A stretch of DNA of 14,448 nucleotides from an uncultured Eubacteriales bacterium (GCA_958402445.1 CATXTO010000047.1:1-14448), one strand, 5' to 3'. Positions 6,509 through 14,276 are shown, numbered from the stretch's first letter. Notes: generated by a model not told the origin, from the letters alone. A program made the numbers and translations.

Positions 6509-7360
6509 TTGGTCAAGACAATCAAAAAATGGTGGCCCATTTTTGTGATTCCCACGCTGGCTGCGTTTGTGATTGGCTTTGTGGTGCCCTTTGCGGAGGG
6601 ACTATATCTTTCCTTCTGTAAATTTACCACTGTCAACAAGGCCCAATGGGTGGGATTCAGCAATTACCTGCGGGCGTTTCAGGACGCCCAGTTTCGCAGC
6701 GCCTTCTCCTTTACCGCAATGTTCACCGTGCTGTCCACCCTGCTGATCAACGTAGCCGCGTTCGCTATCGCCCTGGCCCTGACCCGGGGACTCCGGGGGA
6801 CCAACACCTTCCGCACCGTGTTCTTCATGCCCAACCTCATCGGCGGCATTGTGCTGGGGTATATCTGGAACATTCTCATCAACGGCGTGTTGAGCCTGGC
6901 GGGAAAGCCGCTTTTGCAGCTCAACACCCCCGCCGGCTTCTGGGGCCTGATCATCCTTATGTGCTGGCAGCAGATCGGCTATATGATGATCATCTATATC
7001 GCGGGGCTGCAATCGATTCCCGGCGAGCTCCTGGAGGCCGCCCGCATCGACGGGGCGGGCGCCTGGCAGACCCTGTTCCGGGTGAAGATCCCCAACGTCA
7101 TGCCCTCCATCACCATCTGCCTGTTTTTGACCCTGACCAACTCCTTTAAGCTGTTCGACCAGAACCTGGCCCTCACCCGGGGCGATCCCAACCACGCCAC
7201 GGAGATGCTGGCCCTGAACATTTACAACACCTTTTACGCCAGGTCCGGCGCCCAGTGGAAGGGCATCGGCCAGGCCAAGGCGGTTCTGTTCTGCATCCTG
7301 GTCATCGCCATCTCCATGATCCAGCTCCGGACCACCCGGTCCAAGGAGGTGCAGCAGTGA
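6509..7360 (+). CDS. Sugar ABC transporter permease, MalF/UgpA type
   Basis: This 283-residue membrane protein is one half of the sugar channel. It has about six hydrophobic helices, starting with one after the basic MVKTIKKWW opening, and the cytoplasmic EAA loop that docks the ATPase, EAARIDGAGAWQTLFRVKIP, with Glu176 and Gly182. The start is the unusual TTG at 6509, chosen because AGGAGG (6495-6500) lies 8 bases before it and the next Met is far inside the first helix. A short palindrome, AGGGAGCTCCCT (6498-6509), covers the end of the ribosome binding site and the start codon. The stop TGA overlaps the ATG of the next permease by one base. No MalK/MsmX-type ATPase gene is in the operon. 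Confidence 0.93.
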   Translation: MVKTIKKWWPIFVIPTLAAFVIGFVVPFAEGLYLSFCKFTTVNKAQWVGFSNYLRAFQDAQFRSAFSFTAMFTVLSTLLINVAAFAIALALTRGLRGTNTFRTVFFMPNLIGGIVLGYIWNILINGVLSLAGKPLLQLNTPAGFWGLIILMCWQQIGYMMIIYIAGLQSIPGELLEAARIDGAGAWQTLFRVKIPNVMPSITICLFLTLTNSFKLFDQNLALTRGDPNHATEMLALNIYNTFYARSGAQWKGIGQAKAVLFCILVIAISMIQLRTTRSKEVQQ

Positions 7361-8202
7361 TGACCAAAAAAACCAAGTGGAGCGGGAGCCTGCTCACGGC
7401 GCTTTTGGTGCTGCTGTGCGTGGCCTGGATCTACCCCGTGGTGATGATCCTGCTGAATTCCCTGAAGCTGGAGACCGCCATCACCACCTCCGGGGCCTTT
7501 CAGCTCCCCACGGCCCAGACCTTCGCGGGCCTGAGCAACTATGTCAACGCTGTTTTATCCAAGGGCTTTGCCACCGCCTTCGGCACCAGCCTAATCATCA
7601 CCGTCACCTCTGTGGCCCTGATTCTCCTGTGCTGCTCCATGTGCGCCTGGTATATCGTCCGGGTGAACAACTGGTTGACCAAGCTCTTGTATTTTCTGTT
7701 TGTCTTTTCCATGGTGGTGCCCTTCCAGATGCTTATGTTCACCCTGGCTGCCACCTCCGACAGCTTGAAGCTCAACGCGCCCTGGAACATCTGCATCATT
7801 TACCTGGGCTTCGGCGCGGGCCTGGCAGTGTTTATGTTCTCGGGCTTTATGAAGTCCATTCCCATTGAAATTGAGGAGGCCGCCATGATCGACGGCTGCA
7901 ACCCCCTGCAAACCTATTTTCGCATTGTCCTGCCGGTCTTAAAGCCCACCCTGATCTCCGTGGGTATCCTAGAGACCATGTGGGTCTGGAACGACTATCT
8001 ACTGCCCTATCTGGTCCTGGACCGGACCAAGTACCAGACCATCCCCATCCTGATCCAGTACTTCCGGGGTAGCTACGGCAAGGTGGAGATGGGCCCCATG
8101 ATGGCCTGCATCATGCTCACCGTGCTGCCTATTATCGTAGTCTATCTACTGGGGCAGAAGCACATCATCAAGGGCGTGGTGGCCGGGGCCGTCAAGGGCT
8201 GA
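7360..8202 (+). CDS. Sugar ABC transporter permease, MalG/UgpE type
   Basis: This 280-residue protein is the second channel half. It carries six predicted helices and the EAA loop EEAAMIDGCNPLQTYFRIVLP (Glu173, Gly179), where Cys180 replaces the more common Ala after Gly. It closes with the KGVVAGAVKG tail common in MalG-like permeases. ATG 7360 is chosen because it overlaps the previous stop as TGATG and follows AAGGAGG at 7343-7349. The open frame extends upstream to 7255, but that part only shadows the first permease. Translational coupling should give equal amounts of the two permeases. Confidence 0.94.
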   Translation: MTKKTKWSGSLLTALLVLLCVAWIYPVVMILLNSLKLETAITTSGAFQLPTAQTFAGLSNYVNAVLSKGFATAFGTSLIITVTSVALILLCCSMCAWYIVRVNNWLTKLLYFLFVFSMVVPFQMLMFTLAATSDSLKLNAPWNICIIYLGFGAGLAVFMFSGFMKSIPIEIEEAAMIDGCNPLQTYFRIVLPVLKPTLISVGILETMWVWNDYLLPYLVLDRTKYQTIPILIQYFRGSYGKVEMGPMMACIMLTVLPIIVVYLLGQKHIIKGVVAGAVKG

Positions 8203-8274
8203 TGAGCTCCGGTCCCGGCGCCCAAGGCAGCCGGCGCGGCAGACAGGAGGTTCGCCGGGAGGCGAGATACAAGC

Positions 8275-9300
8275 ATGACCATTAAGGATTTGTCGGCACA
8301 GACCGGCTACTCGGTGGGCACCGTGTCCCGAGTGCTCAACAACCACCCCAACGTGAGCCCCCAGGCCCGGCAGGCGGTCCTGGCGGCGGCGGCCCGCTGC
8401 GGCTTTCAGCTCAACGCCAACGCCAAGCACCTGCGGCAGCAGCACGCCACCACCGTTCTGGCGGTGGTGAAGGGCACCTCCAACGAGCTCTTCGGGGCGC
8501 TGGTGGAGCAGATTCAGCGCCTGGTGGAGAAAACCAAATACCCCCTGCTGGTGGACTACGTGGACGAGGACGCCAACGAGGTCCTGCGGGCCCTGCAGCT
8601 CTGCCGGGAGCGCAAGCCCGTGGGGATTCTGTTCCTGGGGGGCAACCGCCGCCATTTCGCGGCGGATTTTGCAGGCGTCGACCTGCCCTGTGTGGTGGTG
8701 ACCAACGACGCCTCCGGTTTGAGCTTCTCCAACCTGTCCAGTGTCACCACCGACGACGTGCAGGCGGCTTCCTGCGCCATCGACGGCCTGGTGGCCTTGG
8801 GACACCGGCGCATCGGCCTCATTGGCGGGGATCGGGCGGTGTCCGACACCGCCCGGCTGCGCTTTGCCGGCTGTATGGAGGCATTCGCCCGGCATCAGAT
8901 CTCCTTTGACCCGGACCGGTCCTACCGGGGCGTTCGCTTCTCCTATGCCGGCGGCTACCGGGCCGCCCGGGAGCTGCTGGCCCTGAACCCGGAGATGACG
9001 GCGATTTTCGCCGCCTCCGACGTGATGGCCATCGGCGCCATCCGGGCCCTGCGGGACTGTTCGCTGCGGGTGCCGGAGGACATCTCCGTCATGGGCTTCG
9101 ACGGCCTGCCCATCGGGGAGTACTTCGTGCCGCAGCTGTCCACCATCGCCCAGTCTGTGGAGGACCTGGCCCAAAGAAGCGTGGAAATTTTGCTGGACTG
9201 TGTGGAGGCCGGCGGCGGCGCCCGGTACCTGACGGTGCCCTTTGCCGTACACTGGAAGGAGAGCGCCCGGGCCCTGCCGGCAGGCAAAAAGCCGGGATAG
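8275..9300 (+). CDS. LacI/GalR-family transcriptional regulator
   Basis: This 341-residue protein is the probable local regulator of the sugar operon. Residues 1-23 form the canonical helix-turn-helix (IKDLSAQTGYSVGTVSRVLNN), followed by NVS and a hinge at about 43-54, where GFQLNANAKHL stands in for the usual GYxPNxxARxL; Leu53 matches the minor-groove leucine. The rest is a periplasmic-binding-like effector domain, with ASDVMAIGAIRAL near the C-terminal half and VMGFDGLPIGEY matching the family's GFDD/GFDG motif. The ATG follows GGGAGG (8258-8263); a second AGGAGG at 8245-8250 is too far away. The gene lies 72 bases after the second permease with no terminator, so it is likely cotranscribed and represses itself through the 4731-4746 operator. 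The effector is unknown, probably a malto-oligosaccharide. Confidence 0.92.
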   Translation: MTIKDLSAQTGYSVGTVSRVLNNHPNVSPQARQAVLAAAARCGFQLNANAKHLRQQHATTVLAVVKGTSNELFGALVEQIQRLVEKTKYPLLVDYVDEDANEVLRALQLCRERKPVGILFLGGNRRHFAADFAGVDLPCVVVTNDASGLSFSNLSSVTTDDVQAASCAIDGLVALGHRRIGLIGGDRAVSDTARLRFAGCMEAFARHQISFDPDRSYRGVRFSYAGGYRAARELLALNPEMTAIFAASDVMAIGAIRALRDCSLRVPEDISVMGFDGLPIGEYFVPQLSTIAQSVEDLAQRSVEILLDCVEAGGGARYLTVPFAVHWKESARALPAGKKPG

Positions 9301-9342
9301 TGGGGAGGAGACCCGAAAGGGCGCTTTTCCGTTTTACCAAAT

Positions 9343-9443
9343 TATAACCCAAGCCGAATCCAGGCTTGGAGCTTACGCAGCTTGGAAACGGGACGATGCA
9401 GCAAGCTGCGCGCCCAGGCACTGGGCCGGGAGGAGACGAGACC
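9343..9443 (+). promoter_or_regulatory. Structured leader before malQ, with possible internal -10
   Basis: The 143-base gap between the regulator and malQ holds three consecutive hairpins. They are CCAAGCC/GGCTTGG (9349-9369, 7-base loop), CGCAGCTTG/CAAGCTGCG (9376-9410, perfect 9-bp stem, 17-base loop) and GCCCAG/CTGGGC (9412-9426, loop gca), the last ending just before the ribosome binding site GGGAGGAG (9428-9435). TATAAC at 9343-9348 in an AT-rich patch could be a -10 but has no good -35. TTGGAAACG at 9382-9390 equals one half of the main operator. I do not recognise it as a known RNA family; a cis-acting leader or a simple intercistronic structure are both possible. Confidence 0.45.
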
Positions 9444-10982
9444 ATGCGTGCAAGCGGTATCTTGATGTCTATCACATCCCTGCCGGGGCCCCACGGCATC
9501 GGGACCCTGGGGAAGGGGGCCTATGATTTCATCCGGTTTCTCCGGCGGGCGGGGCAGGCATACTGGCAGCTTCTGCCCCTGAGCCCCACGGGCTACGGGG
9601 ACTCGCCCTATCAGGCCTTTTCCACCTTTGCCGGCAACCCTTACCTCATCGACCTGGAGACCCTGGTGGACCAGGGGCTGCTCCGTCGCCAGGAGGTGGA
9701 CGAGGTGGCCTGGTGCCAGCAGGAGGACCGGGTGGATTACGGCGCGCTGTACCAAAACCGGGGCCGGGTGCTGCGCCTGGCCTACCAGCGGTTTCTGGGC
9801 ATGCCCAACCGGGCCTTCCAGCAGTTTGTCCAGACCCAGCAGGACTGGCTCCAGGATTACGCCCTGTTTATGGCGCTGAAGGAGGAGTTCGGGGGCCGGG
9901 AATTTTTGACCTGGCCGGAGGAGATCCGCCTGCGGAAATTCGACGCCATGACCTGGTACCGGGAGAAGCTGAAGTATCAAATCGTCTTCCAGTACTTTTT
10001 GCAGTACGAGTTTTTCGAGCAGTGGAACCGGTTGCGGGCCTTTGCCCGGGAGCAGGGCGTGCAGCTGATCGGGGACGTGCCCATTTACGTGCCCCTGGAC
10101 TCGGCAGACGCGTGGGCGGGCTGCGAACTGTTTCAGCTGGACGAGGACCGCCGCCCCCGGCAGGTGGCCGGCTGTCCGCCGGACGCCTTTGCCGCGGATG
10201 GTCAGCTCTGGGGGAACCCGCTGTATGATTGGCAGAGGATGAAGGAAACCGGCTATGCCTGGTGGCTGCGGCGGCTGGGAGCCGCCGCCCGGATGTACGA
10301 TGTGGTGCGGCTGGACCACTTCCGGGGCTTTGAGAGCTATTGGGCGGTGCCCGCCGGGGAAAAAACAGCACGGAACGGCCAGTGGCTTCCGGGCCCCGGA
10401 ATGGACTTCGTGAACGCGGTCCGCCGGGCGCTGCCGGAGCTGCGGTTCATTGCGGAGGACTTGGGTTTTTTGACCCCGGAGGTCCGCAGGCTCCAGCAGG
10501 ATTCCGGCTATCCCGGCATGAAGGTGCTGGAATTCGCCTTTGACTCCCGGGAGCCCAGTGACTATCTGCCCCACCGCTACACGAAGGATTCCGTGTGCTA
10601 CACCGGCACCCACGACAACCAGACCCTGCTCCAGTGGTTCCAGGAGTCGGACCCGTCAGACGTGGCCTACGCCAAACGGTATTTGGGCCTGAGCCAGGAG
10701 GAGGGCTATGTCTGGGGCATGATCCGGGGCGGCATGAGCTCCGTGTCCGACCTGTTCGTGGCGCAGATGCAGGACTATCTGGAGCTGCCGGGGGAGGCCC
10801 GTATGAATTTTCCAGGCACACTTTCCAATCAAAACTGGACATGGCGGGCGAAAAATGGTATAATAACCGACAAGCTGGCCGACAAAATTCGGGACATGAC
10901 CCAACTGTTCGGCCGGCTTCCACCTGATTTGCCTGCCGGGGAGTCCCGGGCCCCGGGCAGCAGCAAGGAGTTGCTAGAATGA
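9444..10982 (+). CDS. malQ: 4-alpha-glucanotransferase (amylomaltase)
   Basis: This 512-residue GH77 enzyme moves alpha-1,4-glucan segments between maltodextrins in the cytoplasm, releasing glucose and building longer chains for phosphorolysis. It opens with RASGILMSITSLPGPHGIGTLG and continues with QLLPLSPTGYGDSPYQAFSTFAGNPYLIDL, both in the characteristic family pattern. The catalytic residues are in place: nucleophile Asp291 in VRLDHFRGF, acid/base Glu338 in FIAEDLG, and Asp391 in GTHDNQT. The length is normal for bacterial MalQ. ATG 9444 follows GGGAGGAG (9428-9435); an in-frame upstream codon at 9366 would add 26 unrelated residues read from the leader. The stop overlaps the glgP start as ATGA (10979-10982), so the two enzymes are translationally coupled. 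Confidence 0.96.
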   Translation: MRASGILMSITSLPGPHGIGTLGKGAYDFIRFLRRAGQAYWQLLPLSPTGYGDSPYQAFSTFAGNPYLIDLETLVDQGLLRRQEVDEVAWCQQEDRVDYGALYQNRGRVLRLAYQRFLGMPNRAFQQFVQTQQDWLQDYALFMALKEEFGGREFLTWPEEIRLRKFDAMTWYREKLKYQIVFQYFLQYEFFEQWNRLRAFAREQGVQLIGDVPIYVPLDSADAWAGCELFQLDEDRRPRQVAGCPPDAFAADGQLWGNPLYDWQRMKETGYAWWLRRLGAAARMYDVVRLDHFRGFESYWAVPAGEKTARNGQWLPGPGMDFVNAVRRALPELRFIAEDLGFLTPEVRRLQQDSGYPGMKVLEFAFDSREPSDYLPHRYTKDSVCYTGTHDNQTLLQWFQESDPSDVAYAKRYLGLSQEEGYVWGMIRGGMSSVSDLFVAQMQDYLELPGEARMNFPGTLSNQNWTWRAKNGIITDKLADKIRDMTQLFGRLPPDLPAGESRAPGSSKELLE

Positions 10983-13312
10983 ACCTGAATTGTCACAACA
11001 TTTTGAAAATGACGGAGGCGCAGCTCAAATATCAGAGCGACGTGACGCTCCGGGAGGCCACGCCCCAGGAGCTCCACGAGGCCTTGTCCCAGGTCGTTAT
11101 GATGTCCATCAGCGACGACTGGGGAGCCAGCAAGCGCAGCCGTACCCAGGGTCGGAAGGCCTTCTATTTCTCCGCCGAGTATCTCATCGGCCGGCTGGTC
11201 TACGGCAACCTGTACAACCTGGGCATTTTGGACGAATTAAAAAAGACCTTTTTGGAGGCTGGGGTGGACCTGGCCTGCCTGGAGGATATCGAGGACGCGG
11301 CCCTGGGCAACGGGGGCCTGGGCCGGCTGGCAGCCTGCTTTTTGGACTCCGCCGCCACCTGCAACATCCCGCTGTCCGGCTACGGCCTGCGGTACCGGTT
11401 CGGCCTGTTCAAGCAGAAGTTTGACGCCGACGGCAGCCAGAAGGAGACCGCCGACGACTGGAGCAAGTTTGGCGATCCCTGGTCCTACCGGCGGTATAAT
11501 CACGCGGTCCGGGTCCGGTTTGCCGACCAGACGGTGCTGGCGGTGCCCTACGACGTGCCCATTATCGGCTACGAGACGCCCAATATCGGCACCCTGCGCC
11601 TGTGGCAGTGCGAGGCGGAGGAGGAGCTGGACTTCGACGCCTTCAACGCCCAGGATTACCAGCGGGCCCTGGACGCCAAGAACAAGGCCGAGGACATCAC
11701 CCGGGTTTTGTACCCCAACGACTCCACCTGGGAGGGCAAACGCCTGCGGGTGAAGCAGCAGTATGTGCTCTCCTCTGCGTCGTTGCAGGATATCCTGCGC
11801 TCCTACAAGGGGACCCACGGCTCGGACCTGAGCCGGTTTGCCGACTTCACCGCCATCCAGCTCAACGACACGCACCCGGCCATGTCCATTCCGGAGCTCA
11901 TCCGCCTGATGATGAACGAGGGCATGACCTTCGACCAGGGCTTTGCCATGGCCCAGCGGGTCTTCTCCTATACCAACCACACCGTCATGGGCGAGGCCCT
12001 GGAGAAGTGGAACCTGGACCTGCTGCGCAGCGTGGTGCCGGAGATTTGCGAGATCATCGTGCGCATCGACGCCAAGCTCAAAAGTGAACACCCCAACCTG
12101 TATATCATCCGGGACAACACGGCCCACATGGCGTTTCTGTCCGTGTACGCGGCCTCCTGCGTCAACGGCGTGGCGGAACTGCACTCTGAGATTCTGAAAA
12201 ACGACCTGTTCCGGGACTGGTACGCCGTTTTCCCAGAGCGGTTCCAGAACAAGACCAACGGCGTGACTCCACGGCGCTGGATGGGGCTGTGCAACCCGGA
12301 GCTCACCCGGATGATCAAATACCGGGTGGGCGGGGATTTCCTGCTGCACCTGGATAAGCTGGAGAACCTGAAGCCCATGATCGACGACGACATGGTCCGC
12401 CAGTTCAACCAGATCAAGCGGCAGAAAAAAGAGCAGCTGGCCGCCGTCCTGGAGAAGCAGGAGGGCATCCGGGTGAGTCCGGATTTCCTGTTCGACGTGC
12501 AGGTCAAGCGGCTGCACGAATACAAGCGGCAGCTCATGAACGCGCTGTCCATCGTTGATATTTATTTCCGGCTGAAGGACGGGAGCCTGCCAGATTTCCA
12601 TCCCACGGTATTCCTCTTCGGCGCCAAGTCCGCCCCGGGCTACGTCCGGGCCAAGGCCATTATCCGCTATATCAACCGGATTGCCCAGCTGATCAACAAC
12701 GACCCCGCGGTCCGGGACCAGCTCAAGGTGGTCTTTGTCCAGAACTACAACTGCTCCTACGCCGAGCATATCATCCCCGCCGCCGATGTGTCCGAGCAGA
12801 TCTCCCCGGCGGGCACCGAGGCCTCCGGCACCGGCAACATGAAGCTCATGCTCAACGGGGCCGTGACCCTGGGCACCCTGGACGGGGCCAACGTGGAGAT
12901 CGTGCAGAAGGCGGGCCGGGAAAACAATTACATCTTCGGCGCCACGGTGGAGGAGCTCCGGTCCATCCGGGACAGCTATTGGGCGAGAAACGTGTACGAC
13001 GCCAATCCCCGGCTCCGCCGCGCCGTGGACACCCTGGTGGACGGCACGGTTCCCACGGACGACGAGCAGCGGGAGCTGTACACCGCCCTGCTGGACGGGG
13101 CCTCCTGGCACCGGCCGGACCACTATTTCCTCCTCAAGGATTACGAGTCCTATCTGGAGGCGAAGCTGCAAGCCAACCGGGACTATGCCGACCGCCTGGC
13201 CTTTGGGCGCAAGTGCCTGATGAACGTGGCCTCCGGCGGCAAGTTCTCCTCGGATCGCACGGTGCGCCAGTATGCCCAGGAGATTTGGCATGTGGAGGAC
13301 CAGCGTCCCTGA
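10979..13312 (+). CDS. glgP: Glycogen/maltodextrin phosphorylase
   Basis: This 777-residue GT35 enzyme cleaves alpha-1,4-glucans with phosphate to give glucose-1-phosphate. Recognisable blocks are FYFSAEYLIGR near the N-terminus, GNGGLGRL at 110-117, NDTHP at 296-300, RLHEYKRQ at 511-518, and the pyridoxal-phosphate site EASGTGNMK with Lys622 as the cofactor lysine, followed by NGAVTLGTLDGANVE. The length is slightly below that of E. coli MalP and GlgP. The allosteric N-terminal extension of animal enzymes is absent, as expected for bacteria. The start overlaps the malQ stop by four bases. GlgP and MalP cannot be separated by sequence alone; the transporter and malQ context favours maltodextrin use, but glycogen breakdown is also possible. 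Confidence 0.96.
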   Translation: MNLNCHNILKMTEAQLKYQSDVTLREATPQELHEALSQVVMMSISDDWGASKRSRTQGRKAFYFSAEYLIGRLVYGNLYNLGILDELKKTFLEAGVDLACLEDIEDAALGNGGLGRLAACFLDSAATCNIPLSGYGLRYRFGLFKQKFDADGSQKETADDWSKFGDPWSYRRYNHAVRVRFADQTVLAVPYDVPIIGYETPNIGTLRLWQCEAEEELDFDAFNAQDYQRALDAKNKAEDITRVLYPNDSTWEGKRLRVKQQYVLSSASLQDILRSYKGTHGSDLSRFADFTAIQLNDTHPAMSIPELIRLMMNEGMTFDQGFAMAQRVFSYTNHTVMGEALEKWNLDLLRSVVPEICEIIVRIDAKLKSEHPNLYIIRDNTAHMAFLSVYAASCVNGVAELHSEILKNDLFRDWYAVFPERFQNKTNGVTPRRWMGLCNPELTRMIKYRVGGDFLLHLDKLENLKPMIDDDMVRQFNQIKRQKKEQLAAVLEKQEGIRVSPDFLFDVQVKRLHEYKRQLMNALSIVDIYFRLKDGSLPDFHPTVFLFGAKSAPGYVRAKAIIRYINRIAQLINNDPAVRDQLKVVFVQNYNCSYAEHIIPAADVSEQISPAGTEASGTGNMKLMLNGAVTLGTLDGANVEIVQKAGRENNYIFGATVEELRSIRDSYWARNVYDANPRLRRAVDTLVDGTVPTDDEQRELYTALLDGASWHRPDHYFLLKDYESYLEAKLQANRDYADRLAFGRKCLMNVASGGKFSSDRTVRQYAQEIWHVEDQRP

Positions 13313-13349
13313 GCGCCGGTCTCCGCAGACGTCTTCTGATGGTGCAAAT

Positions 13350-13376
13350 GTAGGAGCGGCCTTTGGCCGCCCCTAC
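13350..13376. repeat. Single-hairpin repeat after glgP
   Basis: GTAGGAGCGGCC (13350-13361) pairs with GGCCGCCCCTAC (13365-13376) around ttt, with a single mismatch. It is a one-hairpin member of the repeat family at both edges and keeps the GTAGG/CCTAC ends. It lies 37 bases after the glgP stop but lacks a T tract, so it is at most a weak or 3'-stabilising structure. Confidence 0.7.
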
Positions 13377-13410
13377 AGGGTGTAGTCTAGGTTGAGGGTG
13401 TGGGGAACGA

Positions 13411-13445
13411 CCTGCGGTTGTTCCGCAGGCGTGCAAAGCACGCCT
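13411..13445. repeat. Two overlapping hairpins
   Basis: CCTGCGG (13411-13417) pairs with CCGCAGG (13423-13429), and AGGCGTGC (13427-13434) pairs with GCACGCCT (13438-13445). The two stems share three bases, so both cannot form fully at once. The second hairpin has the TGC-type stem seen again at about 13614-13631, 13942-13960 and 14254-14272. Confidence 0.6.
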
Positions 13446-13469
13446 CGCCGCAGAAGACTGCGCGTGACA

Positions 13470-13500
13470 AAGCCCCGCCCGTTGGGCGGGACTTCTTATT
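13470..13500 (+). terminator. Probable terminator of the carbohydrate operon
   Basis: CCCGCCC (13474-13480) pairs with GGGCGGG (13484-13490) around gtt. The stem extends across one mismatch through AAG/CTT (13470-13472 and 13492-13494) and is followed by a T-rich stretch, CTTATTTGCTT. It is the best terminator candidate after glgP, though it is about 160 bases past the stop and its T tract is interrupted. Confidence 0.55.
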
Positions 13501-13551
13501 TGCTTCATCATTGTTTCAGTCTAACCCGGAACCGCTGCCGCTGGGCTTCGG

Positions 13552-13772
13552 TTTGTTTTTTTGCTGCGGTAGCCTCCAATCTCGTGCTATAGGGGCGGCC
13601 TACGGTCGCCCGCGGGCGTGCGCAGCACGCCCCTACAATATTTTTATCGATGGTGCGCTGCAGGGGCGGCCTAAGGCCACCCGTCAGGAAATCTATCTCA
13701 GGAACGAAACGTAGGGAACGGCCTGTGGTCGCCCGCCGGAGATTTTCCAGTTTCGCTGGGTTTGTCGGGCGA
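13552..13772. repeat. Large imperfect direct repeat, copy A
   Basis: This block recurs at 13881-14088. The first 37 bases, from TTTGTTTTTTTGCTGC through CTCGTGCT, are identical in the two copies at an offset of 329. After that they differ by point changes and by a block of about 13 bases (around 13637-13650) missing from copy B. The block contains a 48-bp two-hairpin element at about 13589-13636. Copy A breaks from the pattern after GGGCGAGC at about 13773, where unrelated hairpins (GTTTCCC/GGGAAAC at 13802-13822) take over. Confidence 0.75.
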
Positions 13773-13880
13773 GCTCGTCGGGGCAAAGTCCGCTTTGCTT
13801 CGTTTCCCTCTGGCGGGGAAACCTCCGCCCGCTCCCTTGCCCCTCCTCTCCAAACCGAACCCGCTTGCGCTGGGCTACGG

Positions 13881-14088
13881 TTTGTTTTTTTGCTGCGGTA
13901 GCCTCCAATCTCGTGCTGTAGGGGCGACCTGCGGTCGCCCGCGGGCGTGCGCAGCACGCTCTACAATGGTGCGCTATAGGGGCGACCCAAGGCCGCCCGT
14001 CAGGAAATCTATTCCAGGAATGAAACGTAGGGAACGGCCTATGGTCGCCCGCCGGAGATTTTCCTGTTTCGTTGGGTTTGCCGGGCGA
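13881..14088. repeat. Large imperfect direct repeat, copy B
   Basis: This is the second copy of the block at 13552-13772. It contains a 47-bp two-hairpin element at 13918-13964 and runs into a complete 79-bp long element at 14027-14105. The pair indicates segmental duplication within the array followed by divergence. Confidence 0.75.
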
Positions 14089-14105
14089 ACGCAGCTCGCC
14101 CCTAC
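14027..14105. repeat. Long two-hairpin element (79 bp)
   Basis: It begins GTAGGGAACGG, has the conserved linker CCGGAGATTTTCCTG onward to CCGGGCGA, and ends CTCGCCCCTAC. Its left stem (AACGGCC/GGTCGCC region) and right stem (GGGCGAAC/GCTCGCCC) both carry mismatches, so this copy looks more decayed than the 78-bp copies. Confidence 0.65.
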
Positions 14106-14128
14106 GGGATATTGATCGATGGCGCGTT

Positions 14129-14206
14129 GTAGGGGCGACCTGCGGTCGCCCGCCGGAGATTTTCCAGTTTCGTTGGGTTTGTCGGGCGAGCGCAGCTCGC
14201 CCCTAC
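14129..14206. repeat. Long two-hairpin element (78 bp), intact copy
   Basis: The ends are inverted repeats, GTAGGGGCGA and TCGCCCCTAC. The left hairpin is GGCGACC-tgc-GGTCGCC, then comes a linker of about 32 bases with CCGGAGATTTTCC, then the right hairpin GGGCGAGC-gca-GCTCGCCC. A second intact copy lies at 14287-14364, and the window ends inside another at 14388-14448. Confidence 0.75.
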
Positions 14207-14229
14207 GGGATGAAGATTGATAGTGCGCT

Positions 14230-14276
14230 GTAGGGGCGACCTGCGGTCGCCCGCGGGCGTGCACAGCACGCCCTAC
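14230..14276. repeat. Short two-hairpin element (47 bp)
   Basis: It starts GTAGGGGCGACC and ends GCCCTAC. Hairpins GGCGACC-tgc-GGTCGCC and GGCGTGC-aca-GCACGCC follow each other with almost no linker. It is the same length and organisation as 13918-13964. Confidence 0.72.

Noticed and set aside
7255..7359. Upstream extension of the second permease
   Set aside because: These 35 residues overlap the end of the first permease in another frame; the TGATG junction at 7358-7362 with AAGGAGG before it marks the real start.
9366..9443. Upstream start for malQ adding 26 residues
   Set aside because: The family's N-terminus begins at the Met encoded at 9444, a good ribosome binding site precedes it, and the extra residues are read from hairpin DNA.
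11237..13291. A 684-residue minus-strand open frame opposite glgP, and a 457-residue one (4816-6189) opposite the binding protein
   Set aside because: Both are antisense shadows of well-recognised genes, with no ribosome binding site or recognisable motif.
4792..13312. A wholly new biological system in the sugar operon
   Set aside because: Every gene belongs to a well-known family and the arrangement is a standard maltodextrin uptake and breakdown unit; only its control regions and the permease stalk upstream are unusual.
13508..14264. Small open frames in the right-edge repeats on both strands (for example 13508-13957 and 13974-14264)
   Set aside because: They translate the repeats themselves, overlap each other on both strands and lack start signals. 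The same applies to 25-219 at the left edge.
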